From contig WGNO01000067.1 in NCBI GenBank assembly GCA_016124525.1, positions 1-55,432 on the forward strand: a DNA stretch of 55,432 nucleotides. The letters are read 5' to 3'. Shown here one piece after another: positions 28,444-37,579 of this stretch. Source of the DNA: Nostoc sp. RI_552. GTDB lineage: Bacteria > Cyanobacteriota > Cyanobacteriia > Cyanobacteriales > Nostocaceae. The notes beneath the pieces were generated by a model. The model was not told where the DNA came from, did not search any database, and saw nothing but the letters and a program-made list of their open reading frames with translations. The first letter of the stretch is position 1. Each line of letters opens with the position of its first letter. The position numbers were made by a program, and so were the translations under genes.

Positions 28444-28815
28444 ATTGATCATTTTTACTAATCCACTTGAAAATTGATTATATGTACTATATAAATCTGT
28501 TCGCTCCTCTAAGGAAATATACTGACATTTCACTGGAAATTTCGGCCCCACTTGGGTTTCTGCCGCTTCTGATTCACAATCATTTAATTTAGCTAAAATA
28601 AATAATGCTTGATATCTTCTTTTTCTCCAAGCTTCTGTAAAATTCCCACACGCTGAACTGGAATAACCACGTATTTGGTCAGTGAGAGAATATCTTTCTT
28701 CCACAGTAAACTGTTTTGATAATTAAAAAATCCTCATCGCTGCATTAAACGCTTTTTGATATATCACTAAATCTTCATGGGTTTTAATTTTTCTTGCTTC
28801 TTCTTCCTTGTCTAC
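28444..28815 (-). pseudogene. Four-helix-bundle protein (23S rRNA intervening-sequence family), broken
   Basis: Two minus-strand pieces in the same frame, split by an in-frame TAA at 28723-28725. The first piece reads KIKTHEDLVIYQKAFNAAMRIF; the second reads VEERYSLTDQIRGYSSSACGNF, then EAWRKRRYQ and SGLVKMIN. They match the four-helix-bundle family (S23/IVS-encoded type) whose members often sit alone in cyanobacterial genomes. A GAA-to-TAA change would explain the stop. No clear ATG begins the conserved part and its 3' end abuts the IS630 fragment. Confidence 0.75.
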
Positions 28816-29090
28816 CAAGTATAGCCCTATTGTAAATCTCTTTGTAAAAAACCTACCCCTGTGAGGGGGTTGAGGGTGGGGTGCTAATTTGTAATCACTG
28901 TGACTCATTAGGGCTGGCCGAATCAGGGTGAAAACCTTATCCATAAAGGCTGTCAAGAATCACTGCAAGGAAAATTCTGAAAACCCTGTTCTTTAAATCC
29001 TAATAAATCAGACTAGATATAATCTCTAACATTACCCGCCCTTTATAAGTAAATCAGTTACAGTATTGAGAACATCCTTCTGGTGAAAGA
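28816..29090. other. Spacer with GC-rich repeat
   Basis: No gene. Around 28853-28882 the CCTACCCCTGTGAGGGGGTTGAGG / GTGGGGT stretch resembles interspersed repeats seen between cyanobacterial genes (CCCC-TGTGA-GGGG hairpin). Confidence 0.4.
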
Positions 29091-29849
29091 TTAAAGTTTT
29101 TCTGTAGCGCCTAACATCTGTAAAAGTTTATCTACATTATCTATATCCCCAACAATACGCCGAATCGGTTGCGGCCAGACCTTGACAAGGGTGGGAGTAG
29201 CAGAAACTTGATCAATTTCTGCTTGTTCGGGATTGGTTAAAACATCAATGACTTTCATTGTGTAAGGATACCCCAGCGATCGCTCTAAAAGTTCGTGCAA
29301 ATTCTCCAGGATGCGTCGGGTATTTACACTATGTCCAGCAACAAACAGACGTAAAACATAGCATTCTCCTTGCAACTGTAACTTTTGTGCAGATATTACT
29401 TGTGGATGGTGGTGGGTTTTGGTTTGGGAACAGTCCAAATCCACAATTAAATCATGGTCTTGCCAAAGTTGGGGAAACGTCGAGCGATAAGTGCTTAGTA
29501 CCATGCGATCGCACAATCCGTCTTGCCAAGGTGCTGTTTGCCAAGTTAACTGGGTACCAAAAATGGCATTAAGCACAGCTTGATGTCGTATTACTGCTGG
29601 ATACGCCTCCGCAAAAGTTCGCACTTGGTGGGTCTGTGGATCTAACCAGTGGTCAATAGTGGCAGTATAACAAGGAACCAAAAAGTGTGGCGGTTCTGGT
29701 AAGTCTAAGATTTCCTGCAAAACAGCACACAAATCCAAATGCCATCGACCCTGCTTGTTAGGGTCGATGCAGTAAATTAAGTCTCCTCCTGGTGTAAAAA
29801 GGGCAACACCTTTGAACAACTTGGGTTTAGATAGTTTATCTGTGATCAA
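29091..29849 (-). CDS. KaiB-domain protein with a cyanobacterial N-terminal domain
   Basis: A 252-residue protein. The C-terminal 95 residues form a KaiB/SasA-N thioredoxin-like domain (about 157-245): YVLRLFVAGHSVNTRRILENL, then YTMKVIDVLTNPEQAEIDQV and the SATPTLVKVWPQPIRRIVGD ending. The first 150 residues are a separate domain I do not recognise, starting KGVALFTPGGDLIYCIDP and rich in Trp, His and Gln. True KaiB is about 100 residues, so this is not the clock protein itself. The start is TTG at 29849; no ATG is available upstream of the conserved part. Possibly a KaiC- or clock-output partner; that is inference. Confidence 0.82.
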   Translation of the reverse strand: MITDKLSKPKLFKGVALFTPGGDLIYCIDPNKQGRWHLDLCAVLQEILDLPEPPHFLVPCYTATIDHWLDPQTHQVRTFAEAYPAVIRHQAVLNAIFGTQLTWQTAPWQDGLCDRMVLSTYRSTFPQLWQDHDLIVDLDCSQTKTHHHPQVISAQKLQLQGECYVLRLFVAGHSVNTRRILENLHELLERSLGYPYTMKVIDVLTNPEQAEIDQVSATPTLVKVWPQPIRRIVGDIDNVDKLLQMLGATEKL

Positions 29850-30745
29850 TTGAGTTACAGGGGTGAAAAAACAAATTTTTTTACCCTCTATTTTACTAAA
29901 CTCCTCCTCGGAAAAATTGTGCCATTTCGTGAGGAGTAAGTGAAACTTCTCAAGCCGTCTCTTTGGTGATGCGACATTCTTGGTAAAGAGTCAAAACCCC
30001 CTTGCTTGGTCAATTCGGTAATCCTACCTTACCATGTTTGCTCCATTCTTTGATTGCCTGAATTAAACCTGTGATTCTGTCACATAACTTTAAAATGTAG
30101 AATTTATCAACTGAAATCAACGAAAAACCTTCTGTAGTTGTACTGAATTCCTAGGCAAGCCTACTGAGAATTTCAATGCAACAACTTGTTACATGATTTT
30201 TTTCATGTCTGTATATTTTTAGTTAATTTTTCCTGTATTGCGTTTTTAGAAAAAACTTTCTATTTTTTCTAATACAAAACTCTTTAGCAGATTACCACAT
30301 CATACCCACTCAAGACCTACAGTGAGTATAGTTACAAATTCTAGTGTATTTAAATACTAACCTGTTTAAGTAAGAATGATTGCCGTCAAGAATATACACA
30401 AATAAATTCTCCACTCTTTTCTGAGAATTATGAGAATGAAGGACATTTATTATAAGAAATGTTAAGCAAAACTGAATTCAAGAGCAATAAATCCATTGTT
30501 AGGACAAAGCTCTACTATCCTCTATTCCTAAAGACAGATGGCACAAACTACCTCAGAAATTAAGTGTGAAGTTGATGTTATATCCATGATTATAAAAAAT
30601 CAAGTGTAAAGTTTAGTAAAAAAATGCTCATCTTATGAAAGGCATTCTATATACTTAAATTTCATCGAAACAATTCGGTCAACTCGTTAAAGACGATATG
30701 TGACTGAAATAAAAACCTTGCTGTATTTTTTTGGGAGGAAAAGTC
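29850..30745. other. Long AT-rich intergenic region
   Basis: About 900 bases with no convincing gene. On the minus strand at about 29900-30003 there is a broken frame reading GVLTLYQECRITKETA-stop-EVSLTPHEMAQFF, reminiscent of UPF0175-like antitoxin proteins. It may be a decayed gene. The part from 30400 to 30745 is the long leader of the small membrane protein gene. Confidence 0.4.
29900..30003 (-). pseudogene. Possible UPF0175-like antitoxin remnant
   Basis: The minus strand reads GVLTLYQECRITKETA, a TGA, then EVSLTPHEMAQFFRGGV and a stop. The pattern of a helix LxLYxxxxIT followed by A-x-L-x-G/T-x-x-E resembles the C-terminal half of UPF0175 proteins. No start codon or full domain survives. 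Weak call based on remembered family pattern. Confidence 0.22.
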
Positions 30746-31120
30746 ATGGTTTCGGCTCAAACCTCTAATGTAGGAAAGACCTACTCCTTGATGATGATTA
30801 AAAGTTTTTTGATTTGGACTTTCACATTGGCAGTATGCTTGTTGGTTGTCGGTTTTCCGTTGGTCTTTTTAATGGCTACGGTCGGATGTTTGTTGTCAAT
30901 TGTGTTGCAATCCGTAATGCCTGCTAGTGCAGTTTTGCTTGTATCGGGGGGTTTAATCATGTTGAATATCATGGCAGTAATCATCGCTGCTGGGGTGTTG
31001 ACATTTAAGGGTGTACATCCGAACCAAGTTAAGTGGTTGAGCTGGTTACATGGAGAGGCTGAACAAACGCAGACTTCTGTATATGCTGCTTGTCCTTTAA
31101 CTTGTGAGATCAAGTCATAG
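30746..31120 (+). CDS. Small membrane protein of unknown function
   Basis: A 124-residue protein starting at ATG 30746, with a strong GGGAGG at 30733-30738. Two or three hydrophobic helices span about residues 20-50, 55-72 and 76-100. The C-terminal 25 residues are polar (GEAEQTQTSVYAACPL). I do not recognise a family. A clean terminator follows 34 bases after the stop and a long untranslated leader precedes it, so it is a monocistronic and probably regulated gene. Confidence 0.7.
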   Translation: MVSAQTSNVGKTYSLMMIKSFLIWTFTLAVCLLVVGFPLVFLMATVGCLLSIVLQSVMPASAVLLVSGGLIMLNIMAVIIAAGVLTFKGVHPNQVKWLSWLHGEAEQTQTSVYAACPLTCEIKS

Positions 31121-31154
31121 TTCATCCTGCTCAATTCGACAAACAGAGCATCTG

Positions 31155-31176
31155 CCCGGTCAGTCCGGGTTTTTTC
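31155..31176 (+). terminator. Rho-independent terminator
   Basis: Stem CCCGG (31155-31159) / CCGGG (31165-31169) with loop TCAGT and then six T. It is placed directly after the small membrane protein gene, which it should terminate. Confidence 0.8.
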
Positions 31177-31347
31177 ATTTTAATTTTTGCTATTGTAAGC
31201 AAGGATAATCCCGCTATCCCAAAGATACGGGATTTTAAAATTGGCAATACTCAGAGTTTGTGGTGAATGGTGAAGCTTTCAGGATTTAGCTTGGAAAGCT
31301 AATAGCCACCTAGTACACGATTTGATCTATTTATCTATGCTTAAAGC

Positions 31348-32466
31348 ATGACTATTAAAAAGAAAGTTAGCATTATTTTGGGTACACGACCAGAAGCAAT
31401 TAAACTTGCTCCAGTGGTTCAAGTATTTCAACAATCTTCAAAATTTGAGTTGCAGGTAATTTTAACTGGACAGCATCGCGAAATGGTTGAGCAAGTGATG
31501 CAGTTGTTCCATCTTGAGGCTGATTATAATCTAGAAATTATGCAGCCTCAGCAAACTTTAAATGATATTACTTGCCGCAGCTTACAGGGATTAGAAGCAA
31601 TATTCCAAAAAAATAAGCCGGATTTAGTCATAGTTCAGGGGGATACTACCACGGCTTTTGCCGCAGCTTTAGCAGCTTTTTATCAAAAAATCCCTGTTGG
31701 TCATGTAGAAGCGGGGTTAAGAACTGATGATTTGTTGAATCCATATCCAGAGGAAGGGAATCGACGGCTAATTTCTCAACTCACCCAGTTACATTTTGCG
31801 CCAACTGTTTGGGCGGCGGAGAACTTACAAGTTTGCGGCGTTTTGGGAAACATTCACATTACAGGTAACACTGTCATTGATGCACTATTAAACATAGCTA
31901 CAACCAAACCCGGCTGTAATATATCGGGTTTAAATTGGAACTCATATCGCACCCTGTTAGCAACAGTGCATCGGCGGGAAAATTGGGGAGAACCACTGGA
32001 TGCGATCGCTCAAGCATTTTTACAGATATTGGATAAGTTTCCTGATACAGCCTTGCTATTACCATTGCACCGCAACCCCACAGTGCGAGAACCATTACAA
32101 GCAGTTTTAGGGAATCATCCTAGAATTTTCTTGACAGAACCACTAGATTATGAACAACTAGTGGGAGCAATTGGGCGATCCCATTTCTTATTAACTGATT
32201 CTGGTGGTTTGCAAGAAGAAGCCCCTAGCCTGGGAAAACCAGTATTAGTTCTTAGAGACACTACAGAAAGGCCAGAGGCGATAACTGCTGGTACAGCTAA
32301 ACTGGTGGGAACTACAACTGAGAAGATTGTTCAAGCGGCGGGAGAGTTGCTAAGTAACCCCAAAGTGTATGAAGCAATGGCAAATGCTATCAATCCTTAT
32401 GGAGATGGTCATGCAGCTGAACGCATCTTAGAAATTGTAGAAAATTATTTTGACATTCAATGTTGA
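31348..32466 (+). CDS. wecB: UDP-N-acetylglucosamine 2-epimerase (non-hydrolysing)
   Basis: Interconverts UDP-GlcNAc and UDP-ManNAc, giving ManNAc units for cell-surface polysaccharide. 372 residues, the normal length, with a two-Rossmann GT-B-like fold. Conserved blocks: ILGTRPEAIKLAPVV near the start, VQGDTTTAFAAALAAFY, GHVEAGLRT, NTVIDALL, TVHRRENWG (about 207-215), and the substrate-binding LTDSGGLQEEAPSLGKPVLV and RDTTERPEAI near 285-315. ATG at 31348. Not in a polysaccharide cluster here. It converges on the peptidoglycan-binding protein gene with a 27-base gap. Confidence 0.95.
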   Translation: MTIKKKVSIILGTRPEAIKLAPVVQVFQQSSKFELQVILTGQHREMVEQVMQLFHLEADYNLEIMQPQQTLNDITCRSLQGLEAIFQKNKPDLVIVQGDTTTAFAAALAAFYQKIPVGHVEAGLRTDDLLNPYPEEGNRRLISQLTQLHFAPTVWAAENLQVCGVLGNIHITGNTVIDALLNIATTKPGCNISGLNWNSYRTLLATVHRRENWGEPLDAIAQAFLQILDKFPDTALLLPLHRNPTVREPLQAVLGNHPRIFLTEPLDYEQLVGAIGRSHFLLTDSGGLQEEAPSLGKPVLVLRDTTERPEAITAGTAKLVGTTTEKIVQAAGELLSNPKVYEAMANAINPYGDGHAAERILEIVENYFDIQC

Positions 32467-32493
32467 TGAGAAGACTAGTACTCAGTACTTAGC

Positions 32494-33381
32494 TTAGGTT
32501 CTAAATATGGTACTGCGAGTTTCGGGTCCCACAACGCCATCAACTCGTAAATTATTATTCGCCTGAAATTCCCGGACTACGCGAGTAGTAGTAGGTCCAT
32601 AATACCCAGTTGGTTTGACACCTAAAGCTTTTTGAACTTCTGTTACTGCTGAACCGCGAGATCCTAAACTGAGGACAACTTGCTTATCCGTACTATTTTT
32701 CTGGGCATTTTTAAATATAGCAATGCGAGTTTTGGGGCCGACAATACCATCAACTCGTAAATTATTACGAGCCTGAAATTCTCGGACTACGCGAGTAGTA
32801 GTGAGTCCATAATATCCGGTTGGTTTGACACCTAAAGCTTTTTGAACTTCTGTTACTGCGGAACTGCGAGAACCCAAACTCAAATTAACTGGGCTAACAA
32901 CAGGACGGCGAGTAATCTTGCTAACTCGACGATTATTTGGTGTACTGCTAATCCATCTAGCTGAAACAAATCTATTGGGAGACAGCCGAGCAAAACCGTT
33001 AATAATTTCCGTAGTCGTTATTTTAGTACCATGAGGAATACATCCCAGAATTGCGGAGTTGAGATTTGCATCTTGACGGATACGTAAACAACTACCGTTA
33101 GTTCTTACATATGATGTTGATGTTGATATTGAAGCTGTTTCCGCGTGGGCCAGTGTGGCAAACAATACACTAATGCCAGCCAAAGCCAACCAGGCAGAGG
33201 ATTTTAGAAAATTTATCCAGTGGAATTGCCACCTCGGAAGATGATCTGCTGTGGCTGTTACTATGGCAGCATGTCTCAAAAGTTTTTTCCACTCAAACTC
33301 AAACTGAGGAAGATTGTATTCAATGTTGCCATTGGCTTCTTCGTTAGCCATAAACATATGTGAATAAGCCATGTAATCCAT
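32494..33381 (-). CDS. SH3b and duplicated peptidoglycan-binding domain protein
   Basis: A 295-residue secreted or membrane-anchored protein. A cytosolic head (about 1-58) precedes a hydrophobic segment (about 60-80, ending AHA, which could be a cleavage site). Next is an SH3b-like domain (about 90-145; SCLRIRQDANLNSAILGCIPHG) and then two PG_binding_1 domains of 70-residue period (about 165-225 and 235-295). The two repeats are nearly identical. ATG with AAGGAG upstream at 33381. No catalytic domain is present, so it probably anchors or senses cell wall. The repeat sequence GSRxSAVTEVQKALGVKPTG marks the start of each unit. Confidence 0.88.
   Translation of the reverse strand: MDYMAYSHMFMANEEANGNIEYNLPQFEFEWKKLLRHAAIVTATADHLPRWQFHWINFLKSSAWLALAGISVLFATLAHAETASISTSTSYVRTNGSCLRIRQDANLNSAILGCIPHGTKITTTEIINGFARLSPNRFVSARWISSTPNNRRVSKITRRPVVSPVNLSLGSRSSAVTEVQKALGVKPTGYYGLTTTRVVREFQARNNLRVDGIVGPKTRIAIFKNAQKNSTDKQVVLSLGSRGSAVTEVQKALGVKPTGYYGPTTTRVVREFQANNNLRVDGVVGPETRSTIFRT
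32610..32859. repeat. Direct repeat within the peptidoglycan-binding gene
   Basis: A 40-base stretch is identical at 32610-32649 and 32820-32859, 210 bases (70 codons) apart, embedded in a longer near-identical unit. It encodes the N-terminal part of each PG_binding_1 domain (TEVQKALGVKPT). Identity at synonymous sites points to a recent duplication or gene conversion. Confidence 0.85.
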
Positions 33382-33693
33382 AATGCACTCCTTTATGTCA
33401 AGAATAACTTGATTTGCTTCTATATTTAATTTTAGTGTATTTTAAATTACAACAAAGATTTGCTTCCAGGTATTAATAAAAGTTAAATTCCTTCCATCTG
33501 GAAAGTATTTTCCCCTTTTGAGGTAAAAATTTTGATGTTTTCAATTTCAACAGCTATCTGGCGAGAAAGAATGTAGAGAGGTTTTAGAACACGGATATTA
33601 AATTTTACATAAAAAAATCATGACCAGTATGTTGAGGTTGAACCTAAGCGATACTGTCATGAAGTTGACAAACTATGTCAATATCTCACCGAA
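33382..33693. promoter_or_regulatory. Intergenic between glgA end and the wall-binding gene
   Basis: No gene supported; 312 AT-rich bases holding the promoter of the peptidoglycan-binding gene. A half-unit of the TAGAGACG-type repeat (AATGTAGAGAGG) occurs near 33569. Confidence 0.4.
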
Positions 33694-35133
33694 TCAGGAT
33701 ACGCGGCTTGTCACTGGTTCGGTGACAACTAACTCTGGTTGTGGCTGTTCGTCTTCCTCTGGTAAACCGAAAATCGATCTATATAAGTTTACATACTGCT
33801 TGGCGGATTCATACCAACTGAAGTTCTGACTCATACCACGTTTTTGTAATTCTTGCCATTGAGGTTGGAAACGGAAGCCTTCCCAAGCTCGAATCATACA
33901 GGTAAACAGGTCTAGTGGTTCATAGCGATCAAAGCAATAACCAGTGCCGGCGGCGTTCATGGGGTCGTGGTGTAATACGGTGTCAACTAATCCACCTGTA
34001 CGGCGGACAATAGGGGGACAACCATAACGCAAAGCCATCATTTGACTGATACCGCAGGGTTCAAATCGGCTAGGCATTAAGAAGCTATCAGCACCAGCAT
34101 AAATCCGGCGAGATAGGGCATCATTGTATAACAGATATGTTGCCATACGTCCGGGATAGCGAGATGCTAACTGCCACATTTGGGTTTCGTAGTAGCGATC
34201 TCCTGTTCCCAAGAGCACGAATTGGGCATCCGTATAAGCCATGAAGCGATCCAATATCTGCAAGACCAAATCAAGGCCTTTTTGCTCTACTAGACGTGTC
34301 ACCATGCCAATTAAAAAGGCTTGGCTATTCACTTCTAAACCCACTTCTTCTTGCAGAGCAATTTTGTTAGCTTTGCGTTGATCCAGGGTATCGATAGTAA
34401 AAGTTTGGCGAATCGCTTTATCGGTTGCGGGATTGTAAATGTCAGTGTCTATGCCATTGATAATCCCCGATAACTTACCACTGATGAAAGACAGTAAACC
34501 TTCGAGGGTTTCACCGTAAGCAGGGGTTTTGATTTGTTCAGCATAAGTGGGAGAAACTGTATTTACTCGGTCAGCATACTGTACCGCAGCCGCCATGGTG
34601 TTATGTCCCTGCATATACCAAGGACACCAAGTAATTTTTTCTAAATACCATCTCCACGGTCCTTGATAAGCTAGGTTGTGAATAGTAAACACCGTGGTAA
34701 TGTCAGGGTCTTGGTGCATCCACACCGGAATCATTCCTGTGTGCCAATCGTGACAGTGGATAATTTGTGGTTTCCAGTAGTTCCAGCAAAATTCAGATGC
34801 TCCATTGGCAAAGAAAGTGAACCGCCAGTCCTCATCATCACCACCATAAATCCGACGAGGTAAAAAGGCAGGATGTCCAAATAAGTACAAGGGAACATCA
34901 GTACCAGGTAAAACGGTTTCGTAAACGTCAAAGTCCTGGAACATGGCAGATCCTTTCCAAATCGCTGTTTTAGGAACTTCCATTTTGTCTGGGAGGAAAC
35001 CGTAATAAGGTAAGAATATGCGGACATCATGCCCCATTTTTCTGAGTATTTTGGGCAATGCTCCCACAACATCCCCCATTCCTCCCACTTTGGCAATGGG
35101 AGCTGCTTCTGCTGCCACGAATAGAATCCGCAT
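33694..35133 (-). CDS. glgA: Glycogen synthase (ADP-glucose, GT5 family)
   Basis: Transfers glucose from ADP-glucose to the growing alpha-1,4-glucan; 479 residues, normal length. The N-terminal ADP-glucose loop [14 protein letters not shown] (about 15-28) and the C-terminal nucleotide-sugar block [20 protein letters not shown] with [10 protein letters not shown] (about 375-405) are clear. The last 20 residues are Glu/Pro/Val-rich and variable. ATG at 35133. hemC lies upstream on the same strand about 100 bases away; there is no glgC or glgB beside it. One of two synthase paralogues is usual in cyanobacteria; which one this is cannot be told here. Confidence 0.95.
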   Translation of the reverse strand: MRILFVAAEAAPIAKVGGMGDVVGALPKILRKMGHDVRIFLPYYGFLPDKMEVPKTAIWKGSAMFQDFDVYETVLPGTDVPLYLFGHPAFLPRRIYGGDDEDWRFTFFANGASEFCWNYWKPQIIHCHDWHTGMIPVWMHQDPDITTVFTIHNLAYQGPWRWYLEKITWCPWYMQGHNTMAAAVQYADRVNTVSPTYAEQIKTPAYGETLEGLLSFISGKLSGIINGIDTDIYNPATDKAIRQTFTIDTLDQRKANKIALQEEVGLEVNSQAFLIGMVTRLVEQKGLDLVLQILDRFMAYTDAQFVLLGTGDRYYETQMWQLASRYPGRMATYLLYNDALSRRIYAGADSFLMPSRFEPCGISQMMALRYGCPPIVRRTGGLVDTVLHHDPMNAAGTGYCFDRYEPLDLFTCMIRAWEGFRFQPQWQELQKRGMSQNFSWYESAKQYVNLYRSIFGLPEEDEQPQPELVVTEPVTSRVS

Positions 35134-35234
35134 GGTAGTTTTTATTTCCCCGGTTTTGCTTATTTGTTTTCAGTTGTCAATCAACAGTTATTAGTTTTTC
35201 ACTGCTGACTGCTTACTTATCTAATCACATCTGC

Positions 35235-36218
35235 TTACCCAATAGATGATGACCCCCGTTGGATCTCGGTAAATATTTCCTCTAAAATTTCCTGCGCGCC
35301 TTGTTTTTTTAACAGGTCTGCTAGCTCTGCACCCAATTTTTCGGCATCTTCAACAGCACCAGTTACAGAGTCTTTGACGAGTTTTTGACCATCCACACTG
35401 GCAACTATCCCGGTGAGGGTTAAATTATCACCATCTATTTCTGTATCTACCCCTATGGGTACTTGACAACCACCTTCGAGAATGCGCAAAAACGCTCTTT
35501 CCGCCAAACAGCGATCGCGAGTTTGTTTGTGTTCAATAGCTTTAAGTATGGTGATGATTTCCTGGTCATCAGCACGGCATTCTATCCCTAAAGCTCCTTG
35601 TCCCACTGCGTGGAGGGAAATGTCCTTGGGAAGAACTTGATGAATGCGATCGCTCATGCTCAAGCGCTGTAGTCCTGCTGCTGCTAAAATCAGAGCATCA
35701 TATTCCCCCGCATCCAGTTTTTCCATACGTGTATTTAAATTTCCCCGGACATCTTTAAATGTCAAGTGAGGGAATTTGTGGCGTAACTGTGCTAGTCTTC
35801 TTAAGGAAGATGTACCAATTACTGCACCTGTTGGTAGAGTCTCAATTTGTTTATTTTTATATTTATCATGCACTACCAAGGCATCTGCTGGGTTTTCCCG
35901 TTCTGTAATTACTGCCAGAGTTAACCCGTTTGGTAGATTAGTTGGTAAATCCTTCAGGGAATGAACTGCAAAGTCAATTTCCTGATTGAGCATTCCCAGT
36001 TCTAATTCTTTAGTAAATAGTCCTTTATCGCCAATTTTAGCCAATGCTACATCCAGGATTTTGTCGCCTTGGGTAGACATGGTATGCACTTCAAAAGTGA
36101 TATCAGGAAATCTGTTTTGGAGTTGTTCTCGCACCCAATAAGTCTGAACTAGGGCGAGTTGACTTTTACGAGAACCAATGCGGATAGTGCGTGCAGGACT
36201 GGAAACAACTGAAGTCAT
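35235..36218 (-). CDS. hemC: Porphobilinogen deaminase (hydroxymethylbilane synthase)
   Basis: Polymerises four porphobilinogen units into hydroxymethylbilane, on the route to heme, chlorophyll and bilins. 327 residues from ATG 36218 (an upstream in-frame ATG at 36257 would add 13 residues, unlike the family). Conserved landmarks: [14 protein letters not shown] at the N-terminus, the catalytic loop [30 protein letters not shown], and the dipyrromethane-cofactor cysteine in [11 protein letters not shown] typical single-copy gene. Upstream spacing to the lipid kinase gene is about 300 bases and divergent. Confidence 0.96.
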   Translation of the reverse strand: MTSVVSSPARTIRIGSRKSQLALVQTYWVREQLQNRFPDITFEVHTMSTQGDKILDVALAKIGDKGLFTKELELGMLNQEIDFAVHSLKDLPTNLPNGLTLAVITERENPADALVVHDKYKNKQIETLPTGAVIGTSSLRRLAQLRHKFPHLTFKDVRGNLNTRMEKLDAGEYDALILAAAGLQRLSMSDRIHQVLPKDISLHAVGQGALGIECRADDQEIITILKAIEHKQTRDRCLAERAFLRILEGGCQVPIGVDTEIDGDNLTLTGIVASVDGQKLVKDSVTGAVEDAEKLGAELADLLKKQGAQEILEEIFTEIQRGSSSIG

Positions 36219-36515
36219 AAAACAATATGTCAAACCAGGCGATAAACTTATTCTCATCTAGACTACCGCAGTAGGTGAGTCTCCGCATTGTTATTTTCTA
36301 ATTCTGGTAAACTTTTTTTCGCTTTTTTTTACATTTGTTAACATCTTTTTGAATGACAAAACAGTTGAACATAGAAAATTACCCACAGAATTTGCGGTTA
36401 GAGAAATACAGTCCATAAAAAAAGTTAAACCACCCACCAGATAGAAGTGATAATTTCACTGTGATGTTATGAATAATTTGATATCTTTTTGATTAAAAAC
36501 TAACTTTTCAACCCT
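36219..36515. promoter_or_regulatory. Divergent promoter region hemC / lipid kinase
   Basis: AT-rich spacer with A-tract and T-tract runs (about 36310-36330 and 36418-36424). It must hold promoters for both divergent genes. No defined operator recognised. Confidence 0.4.
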
Positions 36516-37487
36516 ATGAAGCGTTCCGCTTGCCTTATCTTTAATCCAGTTGCTGGTCAAGGTAACCCAGAACTAGAACTGGAAATGATTCGGGCATTAT
36601 TAGAGCCAGAAATTGATTTGGATATTTATCTAACAACCGAAGAAACTGATGCTGATGAACTGGCTCAAGCAGCTGTAAAACGGGGTGTAGAAGCGATTAT
36701 TGCTTCAGGGGGAGATGGTACTTTATCTGCGGCAGCTACACCCATATTAGGTAGGGATATCCCGTTTGGTATTATTTCTAGGGGAACAGCTAACGCCTTT
36801 GCTGCCGCATTGAGAATACCTAACACAATTGATGCCGCTTGTCAGACAATTTTGCAGGGACAAACTCGATATGTGGATGCAGCTTATTGTAATGGTAAGC
36901 CAATGGTATTACTGGCAGGTATCGGCTTTGAGGCTGAAACTGTAGAAATGGCAGACCGCGAAGCTAAGAAACGCTTTGGTATGATGGCTTACATTTTGGC
37001 AGGGGTGCAACAACTACGTAATTTGCAGAGTTTTGAAGTTGAAATTGAAACCGACAACAAAATCATTAAAACGAGTGCCTCGGCAATAACAGTAGCAAAT
37101 GCTGCTCCTCCTAGTTCAGTATTAGCTCAAGGTCCAGCAGGTATTATTTATGATGATGGACTATTAGATTTAACAATTGTCGCGCCAGAAAGTAAAGCAG
37201 GGGCAATTGCGGCTACATTTCATCTATTACAAACGGCTTCAACGAGTAGCGCAGCAGAACGAGATGATATTGGCTACCTCCGAGCAAATCAATTTAAAAT
37301 CAACGCTGAACCCCCTCAAAAGGTGGTTGTAGATGGGGAAATTATTGGCAAAACTCCCATCCAAGTTTATTGTGTACCGGCAGGCTTGAAAATTTTTGTA
37401 CCTTTTGACCAAGGGCCTACTCCTACGGAAAAGCTAGACGGACTTCCTAATTTGACTGTTGAGATCAAGGAATCACAGGAGGAGTGA
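36516..37487 (+). CDS. YegS/BmrU-type lipid kinase (diacylglycerol kinase family)
   Basis: A 323-residue ATP-dependent lipid kinase-fold protein. The ATP site is visible at the N-terminus (LIFNPVAGQGN) and in the catalytic-domain hallmark ASGGDGTLSAAATPIL (about 63-78), followed by PFGIISRGTANAFA. The C-terminal half forms the beta-sandwich domain with DDGLLDLTIVAP and VDGEIIGKTP. The family phosphorylates diacylglycerol or related lipids. The substrate in this organism is unknown. ATG start. The metallophosphoesterase gene lies 92 bases downstream on the same strand. Confidence 0.9.
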   Translation: MKRSACLIFNPVAGQGNPELELEMIRALLEPEIDLDIYLTTEETDADELAQAAVKRGVEAIIASGGDGTLSAAATPILGRDIPFGIISRGTANAFAAALRIPNTIDAACQTILQGQTRYVDAAYCNGKPMVLLAGIGFEAETVEMADREAKKRFGMMAYILAGVQQLRNLQSFEVEIETDNKIIKTSASAITVANAAPPSSVLAQGPAGIIYDDGLLDLTIVAPESKAGAIAATFHLLQTASTSSAAERDDIGYLRANQFKINAEPPQKVVVDGEIIGKTPIQVYCVPAGLKIFVPFDQGPTPTEKLDGLPNLTVEIKESQEE

Positions 37488-37579
37488 ACAATTCAAAATT
37501 CAAAACTGTTGGCAATGGCGTTATAAAAAAGGTATGAGTGAGATGGGAAGGAAGAATTAAGACACAGGAGTAGGTCGCA

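Noticed and set aside
33620..33829. 69-codon frame overlapping the glgA end
   Set aside because: Half of it is antisense of glgA; the rest is intergenic and has no family.
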